DNA of 64,000 bases from JAJRXG01 sp964470035 (lineage in GTDB: Bacteria > Bacteroidota > Bacteroidia > Chitinophagales > Saprospiraceae): the NCBI GenBank assembly GCA_964470035.1, contig CAYYBR010000001.1, forward strand, positions 1 to 64,000, given 5' to 3'. This document shows positions 35,795 to 44,752 of this stretch, piece after piece. Both the position numbers and the translations under genes were made by a program. Position 1 is the stretch's first letter. Each line of letters begins with the position of its first letter. A model generated the notes under the pieces. It was given only the letters and a program-made list of their open reading frames with translations, ran no database searches and was not told the DNA's origin.

Positions 35795-36640
35795 ATGAAT
35801 ACACTTAAAGGCATATTTGTAAGTATCCTGCCATTATTGAGTCTCATTGTAGCGGTGATCGAAGGCTATCATGTATACCAATCGGGCTGGACCTGGACAC
35901 ATGGGGGTGCATTACTTGGGTCTATGACTATTACATTGGTTTTTGCTAGCATCTTTTTGGTTGCGAGAGCGAGGACGGGAGCTAACTTGATAGGTTATTC
36001 GCTATTAGTGGGTGCAGGTATGGTCATCGCACTAGTAGGAGTCTTTATGTTTGGAGAACCGTCTTCTGCACTTTGGTCGAGTACTCTGATGGGGCTTTCT
36101 TGGTTGCTCTATGTTAGGTGGTACTCGTTATTTGATCAAAGAGATAAGAGCAAGATATCGTTAGGTGCGCAGTTGCCTGCGTTTCAACTGATCGATGAAT
36201 CTGGCCAATCAAAGTCGGTAAAAGATTTAACCGATGCTCCGCGGATATGGATGTTCTATCGAGGCAACTGGTGTCCACTATGTATGGCACAGATCAAAGA
36301 GGTCTCTAGCCTGTATAAGGAGATCGAAAATCGAGGAGCCAAGGTCGCCCTCATAAGTTCTCAGCCTCATAGGTATACAAAGGGACTAGCTAAAAAGCAC
36401 AAGGTCAATTTTGACTTCCTCATGGATCAGGATAATGAAGCAGCGAAAACGCTGGGTATTTTTGCTAAGAATGGCACACCTACTGCGATGGTAGCTTTGG
36501 GTTATAAGTTAGACACGGCGATGCCGACTATCTTCATAACTGATAAGGGAGGAGATATCATTTATTCTGATTTAACGGATAACTATCGCGTTCGGCCGGA
36601 GCCACAAGAATTTCTCAAAGTATTAGATAAAGTCGCTTAA
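35795..36640 (+). CDS. Membrane protein with C-terminal AhpC/TSA redoxin domain
   Basis: The 281-residue protein has four hydrophobic helices in the first 108 residues and then a thioredoxin-like AhpC/TSA domain with active site FYRGNWCPLCMAQIKEV (C160, C163). A GNWCPLC motif is typical of peroxiredoxin-like redoxins. The C-terminal half carries LMDQDNEAAKTLGIF and AMPTIFITDKGGDIIYSD. Because the redoxin part follows an even number of helices, it should be on the same side as the N-terminus, probably cytoplasmic. It heads a group with DinB and DUF547 genes. Confidence 0.85.
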   Translation: MNTLKGIFVSILPLLSLIVAVIEGYHVYQSGWTWTHGGALLGSMTITLVFASIFLVARARTGANLIGYSLLVGAGMVIALVGVFMFGEPSSALWSSTLMGLSWLLYVRWYSLFDQRDKSKISLGAQLPAFQLIDESGQSKSVKDLTDAPRIWMFYRGNWCPLCMAQIKEVSSLYKEIENRGAKVALISSQPHRYTKGLAKKHKVNFDFLMDQDNEAAKTLGIFAKNGTPTAMVALGYKLDTAMPTIFITDKGGDIIYSDLTDNYRVRPEPQEFLKVLDKVA

Positions 36641-36649
36641 ATCTACTCT

Positions 36650-37207
36650 ATGACAGATCATCATCATCTTCAAGTCCTAGTCGACGTACTAACAGAAAAG
36701 GACTTTGGGCCCTACTACCAACCTTTTATTGATCTGGTCCCTAGGGGCATGAGCTTGTCCCAAGCCTTGTTAGTTGAAAATGCACCTTTGCCTGATACAG
36801 TATCTCACCTTAGTGAGACAGAAGCCTTGTACAGATATAGTGAAGGTAAGTGGTCGATCAAAGAGGTGATCATACACCTGACCGATGCAGAACGAATATT
36901 TGGTTACCGAGCGATGAGATATGCCCGCAAGGATACAACTCCTCTGATGGGTTTTGAGCAAGACGACTTTGTTGCTCACGCATATGCTGATGACATACCT
37001 TTAAGCCAACTGCTAGAGACTTATCAGCTGCAGCGGAAAGGTACACTGGCTCTATATCAAAGCTTCACTGCGGATATGCTTACGACATCGGGAGTAGCAA
37101 GTAGTTATGAGATGACAGTTAGGGCTATAGGCTTCCTTTTTCTTGCTCATGAGATCCATCATGTCAATATTATCAAGGAGAGGTATTTAAAAAGTATTTC
37201 TGCGTGA
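36650..37207 (+). CDS. DinB-like four-helix-bundle protein
   Basis: The 185-residue protein fits the DinB/YfiT family. It has YRYSEGKWSIKEVIIHLTDA (helix 2, with the metal-ligand His), ERIFGYRAMRYARKD and a late EIHHVNIIKERYL that gives the other His ligands. Members bind a divalent metal and include thiol-dependent transferases. The function here is unknown. It lies nine bases after the redoxin gene and overlaps the DUF547 gene by a GTGA start/stop. Confidence 0.88.
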   Translation: MTDHHHLQVLVDVLTEKDFGPYYQPFIDLVPRGMSLSQALLVENAPLPDTVSHLSETEALYRYSEGKWSIKEVIIHLTDAERIFGYRAMRYARKDTTPLMGFEQDDFVAHAYADDIPLSQLLETYQLQRKGTLALYQSFTADMLTTSGVASSYEMTVRAIGFLFLAHEIHHVNIIKERYLKSISA

Positions 37208-38031
37208 TCAAGAAGTATTGGAAGATATTTTTTGTCATCGCTTTAGTTGGCTTTGGGTTCTTCTTCATTTATATCGATATCAACAAGTTTGGTCTAGAAG
37301 TACTTACTAGAGTGAAAACCATAAAAGGTGAGACAGTGAAGCTAGAAATGATGAAGTATGCGGAAGGTAATCACGACCATGCGATATGGGATGATCTCCT
37401 TCAAAAAAATGTATCCAAATCCGGGAGTGTGGATTACCTAGGATTTATGAATGATCGAGATCTGCTTACACAATATCTAGATCACTTATCTATAGGACCT
37501 CCAGCTCTTGACAAGCCTAGTCAAGAGCAACTCGCTTACTGGATCAATGCATATAATGCCTTCACAATTCAGCTGATCATAGATCACTGGCCCTTGAAGT
37601 CCATAAAAGATATTGGTGGAAATGTTCCGATGATAGACTCTCCTTGGAGTATCAAGTTTTTCAAGATAGGAGGTGTAGATTTTGATCTTGATACCATAGA
37701 GCATGAGATCTTAAGGAAGAAGTTCAACGAACCACGTATCCACTTTGCTATCGTATGCGCTTCGATGTCGTGCCCCGCCTTACTCAATCGTGCCTTTGTG
37801 CCTCAGAAAGTAGATGGCCAACTCGATCAGCAAGCCCGCGCATTTATACATGATCCTAGCAAAAATCAGATATCTGAAGAGACGATGGCGCTTTCGCAAA
37901 TATTTGATTGGTTCAAGATGGACTTTACAAAAGAAGGAAGCCTACGCCAATACATCCAGCAGTATACATCAGTAAATCTACCAGAGGGTGACATCGACTT
38001 TATAGCATATGACTGGTCCCTGAATATGTAA
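37204..38031 (+). CDS. DUF547 protein with N-terminal membrane anchor
   Basis: The 275-residue protein starts at GTG within the DinB stop codon. It has one hydrophobic segment at residues 7-25 (IFFVIALVGFGFFFIYIDI) and then the DUF547 domain, with QLAYWINAYNAFTIQLIIDH, IEHEILRKKFNEPRIHFAIV and CASMSCPALLNRAF. DUF547 has a papain/transglutaminase-like outline with a Cys in the SCP motif, though activity has not been established as far as I know. It is predicted to be periplasmic and anchored. A sister 15-mer element lies at 37889-37903. Confidence 0.88.
   Translation: MIKKYWKIFFVIALVGFGFFFIYIDINKFGLEVLTRVKTIKGETVKLEMMKYAEGNHDHAIWDDLLQKNVSKSGSVDYLGFMNDRDLLTQYLDHLSIGPPALDKPSQEQLAYWINAYNAFTIQLIIDHWPLKSIKDIGGNVPMIDSPWSIKFFKIGGVDFDLDTIEHEILRKKFNEPRIHFAIVCASMSCPALLNRAFVPQKVDGQLDQQARAFIHDPSKNQISEETMALSQIFDWFKMDFTKEGSLRQYIQQYTSVNLPEGDIDFIAYDWSLNM
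37889..37903 (-). repeat. Sister 15-mer, copy 2
   Basis: The plus strand reads CGCTTTCGCAAATAT inside the DUF547 gene (frame A-L-S-Q-I), a different reading frame from copy 1. Confidence 0.7.
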
Positions 38032-38048
38032 GAAGTCCACTGAGGGCT

Positions 38049-39128
38049 TCAGTATATGCCTGGGATAATCTTGTGCCGCACTTTCTCCTGATACTCTTCC
38101 CAGAGAGGGCCATATTTCAAAAGGCATCTTTTATCATCATCTAGTTGTCGAGGCACTAAAAGCAAGATATAATAGAGCGGATAGAGCCAAGGCCAGATAA
38201 GGTCATAATGCCCCACGGCAGAGGCTATACCTAGACCCATACATATCTCGCCGAGATAATTGATATGTCGACTTACTCCCCAGAATCCTGACGCCAAAAT
38301 CCGCTTTTTGCCATCCGTGAGTGCTATAGGTCGAATACCTAAGAATGACTTTTCAGGTTTCGTCTTAAAATAGAACTTCTGCATATTGGCACCACGTGCC
38401 ATGATCCAACCCGCAAAAAACACTATTGCGGAGAGGGCCAATTGCCATGAAGTCATATCAGGATTTGGACGATCGACAGTAGACCATAAAGCGATAGAGT
38501 AGAAGTATGGGTAGAAAAAAAGACAGCCCCAGCCCAACTTAAAACCCACTCTTTCAGCGAAGATGTCATATGTATAGAGATGCACGTGCTCGAAGATCAA
38601 GTAGTCTACGGCAAACCAAATCAATAAGACAGCACTGAGAAGAATGCCTGGGTTGATCGATGATCCATACATGATGATATGTTGGGTTACAAAGCTGATC
38701 ACATGTAGTACCAAAAGCACAGCTCCTACAAGATAGAGCCACATTTTATGGTCGATTCGACCTCCTTTAAATTGAGGATTCTTGCTCCGCCCAAAATAGT
38801 AGTCTTTTAAGAAGCTTGGTGTGACCTTCGGATAAGAAAGAGTCATCACTAAACTATAAGCAAGCCCTAGGATGAGGGCACCCACCAGACTCCACCATCG
38901 ATGTTGGTATAGCCACGTAAAGTCTACGATACCGAAGTATCCGAGTCCGTACCATATGATGACGCTTGCGATCAAGACTAGCAGCCCATTCAGGTGATAT
39001 CGGAGTGGCTGACCTGTTTTATCATCATTTACATATCCAGTGACCCATCTTCCTGGTAGGATGTAGTGAAGTAAGGTGATCATAGCTATGGTGACTAGTG
39101 GTGTAAGCAGTCCTATTATGATATTCAT
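38049..39128 (-). CDS. ERG4/ERG24 sterol reductase-like membrane enzyme
   Basis: The 359-residue protein has eight to ten hydrophobic helices. Its C-terminus carries the sterol-reductase signature: GFWGVSRHINYLGEICMGLG around residue 280 and LLVPRQLDDDKRCLLKYG with WEEYQEKVRHKIIPGIY at the end. This matches the eukaryotic delta-14/delta-7 sterol reductases and the isoprenylcysteine methyltransferase-like fold, which use NADPH. No squalene or sterol synthesis gene is visible here, so the substrate may be another polycyclic or unsaturated lipid, or an imported sterol. It overlaps the upstream SDR gene by four bases. Confidence 0.85.
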   Translation of the reverse strand: MNIIIGLLTPLVTIAMITLLHYILPGRWVTGYVNDDKTGQPLRYHLNGLLVLIASVIIWYGLGYFGIVDFTWLYQHRWWSLVGALILGLAYSLVMTLSYPKVTPSFLKDYYFGRSKNPQFKGGRIDHKMWLYLVGAVLLVLHVISFVTQHIIMYGSSINPGILLSAVLLIWFAVDYLIFEHVHLYTYDIFAERVGFKLGWGCLFFYPYFYSIALWSTVDRPNPDMTSWQLALSAIVFFAGWIMARGANMQKFYFKTKPEKSFLGIRPIALTDGKKRILASGFWGVSRHINYLGEICMGLGIASAVGHYDLIWPWLYPLYYILLLVPRQLDDDKRCLLKYGPLWEEYQEKVRHKIIPGIY

Positions 39129-39910
39129 CTCAGTGATTTAGTGTTGTTGTGCATCATCTTGATCGCCGTCTTCCTGGGGAGTAGCCTTGTCATCACAAAG
39201 CTACCGATAGAGTTCGTCCAACCGGGTACAACTGTGGGCCCTTTGCCGAGGTGCTTTATAGTTTTTAGTACGACTTGTTCTGGGTCTAATATGCCCGGTG
39301 TCTTGCTAGCAGAACTTCGAGCCTCAAATCCCGGAGTTTGTATGGCCCCTGCTATACTCGCTAAGACGTCGATGTTATCATTTTTTAATTCTTGCCAAAG
39401 TCCCTCTGCCAGTATAGTGTTGAAAGATTTGGACGCAGCATAGGCCGCAAGTCGAGGAGTGCCTTGTCCGCCTGCCATCGACGACATCAGTATGATACCA
39501 CCCAACCGATTGTTACCCTTATATCGATCGACGATCACTTTCGTAAATGCTAGTACTGACCGAACATTCACATCAGTGACCATCCGAAGATCTTCCATGG
39601 GCGTATCGGCAAAGTAACCAAGAGGCGCATAGGCGGCATTATATATAGCGAGCCCGATATTGGGTAGGTCGCTTCTCAAGTATTGTATGAGTTCATCCGT
39701 AAGACTTAGGTCTAGGACCTTCACCTGTGTCTTTGTATTATATCTAGACTGTATCTCGTCAGATATTCTTTCAAGTTGTTTTTTCCTTCTTGCGATAAGT
39801 ATAAGATGAAACCCTTTGCTAGCCAAATGTCTAGCATAAGCAGCACCTAGTCCTTCGGAAGCTCCCGCGACGATAGCCCAGGGGCCATATCTTGAAAGTA
39901 GATTGGTCAT
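39125..39910 (-). CDS. SDR family NAD(P)-dependent oxidoreductase
   Basis: The 261-residue protein is a classical short-chain dehydrogenase. It has cofactor motif VAGASEGLGAAYARHL (residues 14-29), IYNAAYAPLG in the NAG position and the catalytic Ser-Tyr-Lys as LMSSMAGG then YAASKSFN. It resembles the DltE/YqjQ subgroup acting on ketones or 3-oxoacyl groups. Co-translation with the sterol-reductase-like gene (ATGA-type overlap) suggests a joint role in modifying a lipid, perhaps ketoreduction at C3 of a sterol-like compound; this is inference. One 13-mer element at 39536-39548 encodes FTKV on the gene strand. Confidence 0.9.
   Translation of the reverse strand: MTNLLSRYGPWAIVAGASEGLGAAYARHLASKGFHLILIARRKKQLERISDEIQSRYNTKTQVKVLDLSLTDELIQYLRSDLPNIGLAIYNAAYAPLGYFADTPMEDLRMVTDVNVRSVLAFTKVIVDRYKGNNRLGGIILMSSMAGGQGTPRLAAYAASKSFNTILAEGLWQELKNDNIDVLASIAGAIQTPGFEARSSASKTPGILDPEQVVLKTIKHLGKGPTVVPGWTNSIGSFVMTRLLPRKTAIKMMHNNTKSLR
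39536..39548 (-). repeat. Dispersed 13-mer, copy 8
   Basis: On the minus strand ATTTACGAAAGTG inside the SDR gene, frame F-T-K-V. Confidence 0.8.
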
Positions 39911-40030
39911 CGATTGTCAATATAATGAGCTTTGAGAGATAAAGGAAAGTGTCTTGTCAACTAAAGGGTCGATAATCTATCCCTGTGACGGTGATGGTCT
40001 CAACAGAAATCCAGTAGACTAAATATATCT

Positions 40031-40045
40031 ATGAATTCATATAGG
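40031..40045. promoter_or_regulatory. GAATTCATAT element 1
   Basis: ATGAATTCATATAGG occurs here, 45 bases before the LuxR-type gene at 40091. The same 15 bases recur at 44691-44705, 47 bases before the repeat-rich gene. The inner ATGAATTCAT is a perfect palindrome. Other partial copies lie at 42581 and 46642. Confidence 0.5.
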
Positions 40046-40090
40046 CTGAGCATCTGGATGTATATCATCTTAGATGCATAAAATCTGCTT

Positions 40091-40354
40091 ATGGAATTAG
40101 TAGCACTGACACCGCCATCAACACAGTTTATACGAGTGCATCCTTCTCTTAAGGATAGGATTTCGGAACGAGAGATAGAGGTTCTGAGAAATATAGCGAA
40201 TGGAGCCACCTCACAAGAGATAGCGGATGACTTATATATCAGCCATCACACCGTGATATCTCATCGGAAGAATTTATTGATTAAGCTGGATGCCCGAAAC
40301 ACAGCTCATCTGATCATGATTGGTGTGAAGTTGGGTTTATTGCCAACTTTTTAA
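40091..40354 (+). CDS. Stand-alone LuxR-type DNA-binding protein
   Basis: The 87-residue protein consists of a short N-terminal strand and a complete LuxR/NarL helix-turn-helix (RISEREIEVLRNIANGATSQ, then EIADDLYISHHTVISHRKNL). There is no receiver domain, so it cannot be phosphorylated in the normal way. It may act as a modulator of the response regulator at 45867, whose HTH it resembles (SEIAEKLFISFGTVESHRRN). It starts the signalling island, 45 bases after the first GAATTCATAT element. Confidence 0.78.
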   Translation: MELVALTPPSTQFIRVHPSLKDRISEREIEVLRNIANGATSQEIADDLYISHHTVISHRKNLLIKLDARNTAHLIMIGVKLGLLPTF

Positions 40355-40459
40355 ATAGAGTAAAGACTTTAGTATAGGGCTAATGCGATGATTCTGAGTG
40401 AATTTAGCTATATAGTTAATCCTTTCAAACCGATCATTCGACATGCCCTTGTAGCAACC

Positions 40460-42553
40460 ATGGATAAATTTCTAAATATACTTTTTGTGATTTTGTTTGT
40501 CTCGACAAGTATGGTTTCGCTTCTTGGTCAGAAAACTCCATCTGTTGATGATGTCAAGCAACGACTCCAAGAGGTCCAGTCTAGTGATGACCGTGTTTAT
40601 TTGTACAAGGTTATATACTCTCTATTGAGGTTTTCTGATCCAATGGAAGCAGAAGTTTATTATAACAAAATAGATTCTATAAGTAAACAAGAAAATAACC
40701 TTAGGGCCAAAGGGAGCGTAGCTCATTTATCTGGGCTTGAGGCCATGATCACAACAGATTTTGATCAAGCAAAAGAAGGGCTGCTTGAAGCACTGGATAT
40801 TTATGAAGAGGTCGGCATGGAGATGGATGTAAGCGATGCTTACAATGATCTTGGGATTTTGAAAACACGACTAAGTCAGTGGGATAGTGCGCGATATTTT
40901 ATGGGCATAGCATATGAGATTAGAAAAACCATAGATGACATTAAGCCCTACCAGCTTTATATGACAGCTGCTAATATTGGAGCTATTTCAGTTCAAATCA
41001 ATGATTATGATACTGCCTTCGAGCATTACTATGAAGGTGTAGATCTTGCTGAGGCATATGGGGACACCTTTATGTTAGCCACCTTGTATAATAATATCGG
41101 ACGTACTCACCATCTTCTAGAAGAGGATGAAGAAGCAAAAAGTGCATTGCTCAGAGCAGTTCTTATGGGGAGTGCTTTAGATCTAAAATCAACAGTGGCC
41201 AATGCCTCTACCAACTTAACCCTGATATATGAGGATTCGAACCTAGATAGCGCTATTTATTATATAAACATAGCTATTGATAATTACCGCCAACTTGGAG
41301 ATTCAAAACATGAGGCTAATGCTTTAGGTATTCTGGGAGAAATGCTCTATCAGAAAAAAGATATTATTCTTTCTGAGAAGTATATGAAGATGTCATTGGA
41401 TCTCAACCTTGAGCTCGGCGATGAAAGTGCTATCGCTGATAGTCGTTATAGGCTGGCGAAATTGCAATTTGATCAAGGTCTATACAGTGAAGCACTTAGT
41501 AATGTAGAATCAGGTGAGCAGATTTATACGGAGTTGGGGAGGTTGGAGAAATTAAAAAAAGGCTTCTTGCTCAAGAGTAAAGCTCTGTCTAAATTAAAAA
41601 GAAGTGAAGAGGCATTACTTGCATACCAGGATTATGATGCCCTTGAAGACAGCCTATATCTACTGAAGTATAATGAAGATGTAGCTGATATAAGAACGCG
41701 GTATGATACAGAAAAGAAGCAGATACAAATAGAAAAGCAAGAAGAAGTGATAAAGAGGCAAGAAGCCTCCCAAAGAGCCCTTATCGTTGGCTCTGTTCTA
41801 TTGTTCTCACTAGTTGGACTAGGGCTTAGTTTTATAATACAACGACATAGGAAGAACAAGCGAATTGTCGAGCAAGAGGCAGCTTTAAAAGATCAAGAGA
41901 TACAACAATTAAAACAAGAAAAGAAAATCCTAAGCATGAATGCGATGATAGAAGGACAAGAAGCAGAACGAACAAGGATAGCCAAAGACTTACATGATGG
42001 GCTTGGGGGATTATTGTCAACAGTAAAGGCACACTTCAGCAACATTCAATCTGAAATCAAACAACTAGAAGGCCTAAAAGTATATGATCGGGCCCAAGAG
42101 ATGATGGACGAAGCATGTGATGAAGTGCGTAGGATATCTCATAATATGATGCCAGGTGCATTACGACTAGAAGGTCTGATAAGTGCAGTAGAACAACTTG
42201 GGGAGGAGATGTCTGATGCGCACCTTTTTGAAGTGAAGGTGGAGGCCATTAACTTTGATACTCGTTTAGAAGAATCAAAAGAGATATTTGTCTACCGGAT
42301 TATCCAAGAGGCTATGAATAATATCATTAAGCACGCAGCTGCTAAAAGAGTATTGATTCAGATGTCAGAAAGTGCCGATCAATATCATTTTATCATCGAA
42401 GATGATGGTAAAGGATTTGATCCACTTGAGATGGAGTCGGGATTGGGGCTCAGGTCTATACAATCCAGGGTGGAGTTTCTTCAAGGTGATTTAGATATAG
42501 ATACGAAGCTGCAAGTAGGTACCACTATTTCCTTTTCTCTACCTAAACCATAA
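40460..42553 (+). CDS. TPR sensor histidine kinase A (HisKA_3 type)
   Basis: I start at the ATG at 40460 (MDKFLNILFVILFVSTSMVS), 697 residues, because it gives a signal peptide ending SLLGQ. The frame extends 24 codons upstream. The periplasmic part (about 30-430) is made of tetratricopeptide-like repeats. One membrane helix follows (ALIVGSVLLFSLVGLGLSFI), then a coiled linker, the phosphoacceptor helix RIAKDLHDGLGGLLSTVKAH and a HATPase domain with IIQEAMNNIIKHA and IIEDDGKGFDPLEMESGLGL. It is a NarX/DegS-type kinase. Its kinase half is nearly the same as that of the next gene. Confidence 0.93.
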   Translation: MDKFLNILFVILFVSTSMVSLLGQKTPSVDDVKQRLQEVQSSDDRVYLYKVIYSLLRFSDPMEAEVYYNKIDSISKQENNLRAKGSVAHLSGLEAMITTDFDQAKEGLLEALDIYEEVGMEMDVSDAYNDLGILKTRLSQWDSARYFMGIAYEIRKTIDDIKPYQLYMTAANIGAISVQINDYDTAFEHYYEGVDLAEAYGDTFMLATLYNNIGRTHHLLEEDEEAKSALLRAVLMGSALDLKSTVANASTNLTLIYEDSNLDSAIYYINIAIDNYRQLGDSKHEANALGILGEMLYQKKDIILSEKYMKMSLDLNLELGDESAIADSRYRLAKLQFDQGLYSEALSNVESGEQIYTELGRLEKLKKGFLLKSKALSKLKRSEEALLAYQDYDALEDSLYLLKYNEDVADIRTRYDTEKKQIQIEKQEEVIKRQEASQRALIVGSVLLFSLVGLGLSFIIQRHRKNKRIVEQEAALKDQEIQQLKQEKKILSMNAMIEGQEAERTRIAKDLHDGLGGLLSTVKAHFSNIQSEIKQLEGLKVYDRAQEMMDEACDEVRRISHNMMPGALRLEGLISAVEQLGEEMSDAHLFEVKVEAINFDTRLEESKEIFVYRIIQEAMNNIIKHAAAKRVLIQMSESADQYHFIIEDDGKGFDPLEMESGLGLRSIQSRVEFLQGDLDIDTKLQVGTTISFSLPKP

Positions 42554-42580
42554 TTTACTGATTTATGATTTGTATTATGC

Positions 42581-42590
42581 TTGAATTCAT
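42581..42590. promoter_or_regulatory. GAATTCATAT element 2
   Basis: TTGAATTCAT followed directly by the ATG of kinase B, so the core GAATTCATAT overlaps the start codon. It differs from the full elements at 40031 and 44691 by lying zero rather than about 45 bases from the gene. Confidence 0.35.
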
Positions 42591-44549
42591 ATGAAGTGCT
42601 CTGCGATTTTAGCGTTGTTTTTTTGGCTTTCTGCTGTTCCATCTATAGGTCAGGATACGGAGCATATGGATAGTATTTATCAAACTTTAACAGCCTCTAC
42701 TAGTACTTTAGATTCTGCAAAGGCATACTTGGCCCTTGCTTCAGCGCTGTATGTTTTTCATCCAGATAGCGCCATAGGTTTGGCAGAGCAGGCTAGGGTG
42801 TTGGCGGTACAAAGTGGTGATCCTTTTATTATGGCCCAATCTCTGGTAAGAGTAAGTCTTAAGTTTATTAATGGCGGCCAGTACTCTTCTGCTGTTGACA
42901 CCCTATTAAAGGCAGATTCATTTTTGGATACCACTTCTATGCAAAAAGAGGTGTTGGATTTGCGTGCTCTGTTGCATAGAAATTTAGGCACCTGTTACAA
43001 CTACCAAAACAAGCATGAAAAGGCGATTGAAACACATCTAAAAACTCTTTCCATCGCTAAGAAAGCGCATAATATGAAAGAGATAATATACGCGAATTAT
43101 AATATTGCTGTAGTTCACTTTTCAAACCAGAACTATGATAGAGCGTTACACTATCAGAGTAACGCTTACACAGCGGCTGTCGAGGCTGGAGATAATATGC
43201 AGGTGGCCAGCGCCCTTAACTTGAGAGGTGCACTCTTTTACTATTTGTCAGAATTGGATAGTGCTAAAATATATTCACAGCAGGCACTTGATATAGCGGA
43301 AAAGTACGATTACCAACAACCTTCTATCGAGGCAGCTAATGTCTTAGCAAGTATATACTATACTGAGGAAGAATATGAGCAAGCCGCGGTCTATCATAAA
43401 AACATTCTAGAAAAAGCTAAATTCTCTGGCAACCAATATCATATAGCATCTGTAACTGGCAGTCTAGCTGAGACCCATGCTAAGATGGGAGATGTAACTA
43501 ATGCTCGTAGATACTTTTCAGAATTTAAAAAAATTAATGAAGAGCTTAATAATCTACAGTTGGGAAAGTTAAATGCTCTTAATCACGCTGAGTTCGAAAA
43601 ATCTCTTGGTAACTATAGGCAAGCTTATGAGCTAATTACAGATTATGTGGTTATCCAGGATACATTATATAGTGAGGAAAACAGACGTATCCAGGTTGAC
43701 ATGGAGGCGAAATACGATGCTGCTGTCAAGGACACAGAGATAGCAAGACAACAAAACTTGTTGAATCAGCAGTCAAACCAAAGAAAACTACTAGGAGGAG
43801 CAGGTTTGATTTCGTTATTACTTGCTGGCTTTTTCTGGTATAGAAAAAGGACATCTGATCAACTTCGAGTTCAAGAGAAAGAACTTGACAAGCAAAGAAT
43901 CACACAACTAGAAAAAGAAAAGAAAATTCTAAGCATGAATGCGATGATAGAAGGACAAGAAGCTGAAAGGACCAGGATAGCAAAAGATCTACATGATGGA
44001 CTTGGAGGACTTTTGTCAACGGTAAAAGCACACTTCGGTAATATTCAATCTGAAATCAAACAACTAGAAGGACTAAAAGTATACGATCGTGCCCAAGAGA
44101 TGATGGATGAGGCTTGCGACGAAGTGCGCAGGATATCTCATAATCTGATGCCAGGAGCCCTCAGATTAGAGGGCTTAAAGAGCGCAGTTGAACAATTGGG
44201 AGAAGAGATGTCGGCTGCTCACTCTTTTGAGGTGAAAGTAGAGGCTGTTAACTTTGATACACGTTTAGACGAATCTAATGAGGTGTTTGTTTATCGCATC
44301 ATCCAAGAGGCAATGAATAATATCATCAAGCATGCAGATGCAAAAAAAGTGTTGATTCAGATGTCCGAAAGCGCTGATCAATATCATTTTATCATCGAGG
44401 ATGATGGAAAAGGATTTGATCCACTTCAGATAGAGTCTGGATTAGGACTTAAGTCGATACAGTCAAGAGTAGATTTTCTTCAGGGGAATTTAGATGTCGA
44501 TACTCGTATAGGGGTGGGAACTACCTTGTCATTTTATTTGCCTAAGTAA
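42591..44549 (+). CDS. TPR sensor histidine kinase B, paralogue of kinase A
   Basis: The 652-residue protein has a signal peptide (ALFFWLSAVPSIGQ), tetratricopeptide-like repeats to about residue 390 and a membrane helix (LLGGAGLISLLLAGFFWYRK). The cytoplasmic kinase has phosphoacceptor RIAKDLHDGLGGLLSTVKAH and ATP-binding IIEDDGKGFDPLQIESGLGL. The last 210 residues differ from kinase A at few positions, and many codons are unchanged. The TPR sensor halves are clearly diverged. This points to a recent duplication or gene conversion of the kinase half, with separate inputs feeding one output, most likely the regulator at 45867. Confidence 0.93.
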   Translation: MKCSAILALFFWLSAVPSIGQDTEHMDSIYQTLTASTSTLDSAKAYLALASALYVFHPDSAIGLAEQARVLAVQSGDPFIMAQSLVRVSLKFINGGQYSSAVDTLLKADSFLDTTSMQKEVLDLRALLHRNLGTCYNYQNKHEKAIETHLKTLSIAKKAHNMKEIIYANYNIAVVHFSNQNYDRALHYQSNAYTAAVEAGDNMQVASALNLRGALFYYLSELDSAKIYSQQALDIAEKYDYQQPSIEAANVLASIYYTEEEYEQAAVYHKNILEKAKFSGNQYHIASVTGSLAETHAKMGDVTNARRYFSEFKKINEELNNLQLGKLNALNHAEFEKSLGNYRQAYELITDYVVIQDTLYSEENRRIQVDMEAKYDAAVKDTEIARQQNLLNQQSNQRKLLGGAGLISLLLAGFFWYRKRTSDQLRVQEKELDKQRITQLEKEKKILSMNAMIEGQEAERTRIAKDLHDGLGGLLSTVKAHFGNIQSEIKQLEGLKVYDRAQEMMDEACDEVRRISHNLMPGALRLEGLKSAVEQLGEEMSAAHSFEVKVEAVNFDTRLDESNEVFVYRIIQEAMNNIIKHADAKKVLIQMSESADQYHFIIEDDGKGFDPLQIESGLGLKSIQSRVDFLQGNLDVDTRIGVGTTLSFYLPK

Positions 44550-44690
44550 TTAGAACTAGTCAAAAGCCAGAGATACCCTCTTCTGCATAATAACATCGTG
44601 CTAGATCTAAGGCGCAACGGGTATAAAACTCGCCGTCAATCTTGCCATATGTGATACAGTGATTACACAATGATGTAAATGCAAAAATCG

Positions 44691-44705
44691 ATGAATTCAT
44701 ATAGG
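44691..44705. promoter_or_regulatory. GAATTCATAT element 3
   Basis: An exact 15-base copy of the element at 40031 (ATGAATTCATATAGG), 47 bases before the start of the repeat-rich surface protein. Confidence 0.5.
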
Positions 44706-44752
44706 ATTCAGAGAGGACTAAATAAAATCTTTACAGCACAAAAGCTATAAAT

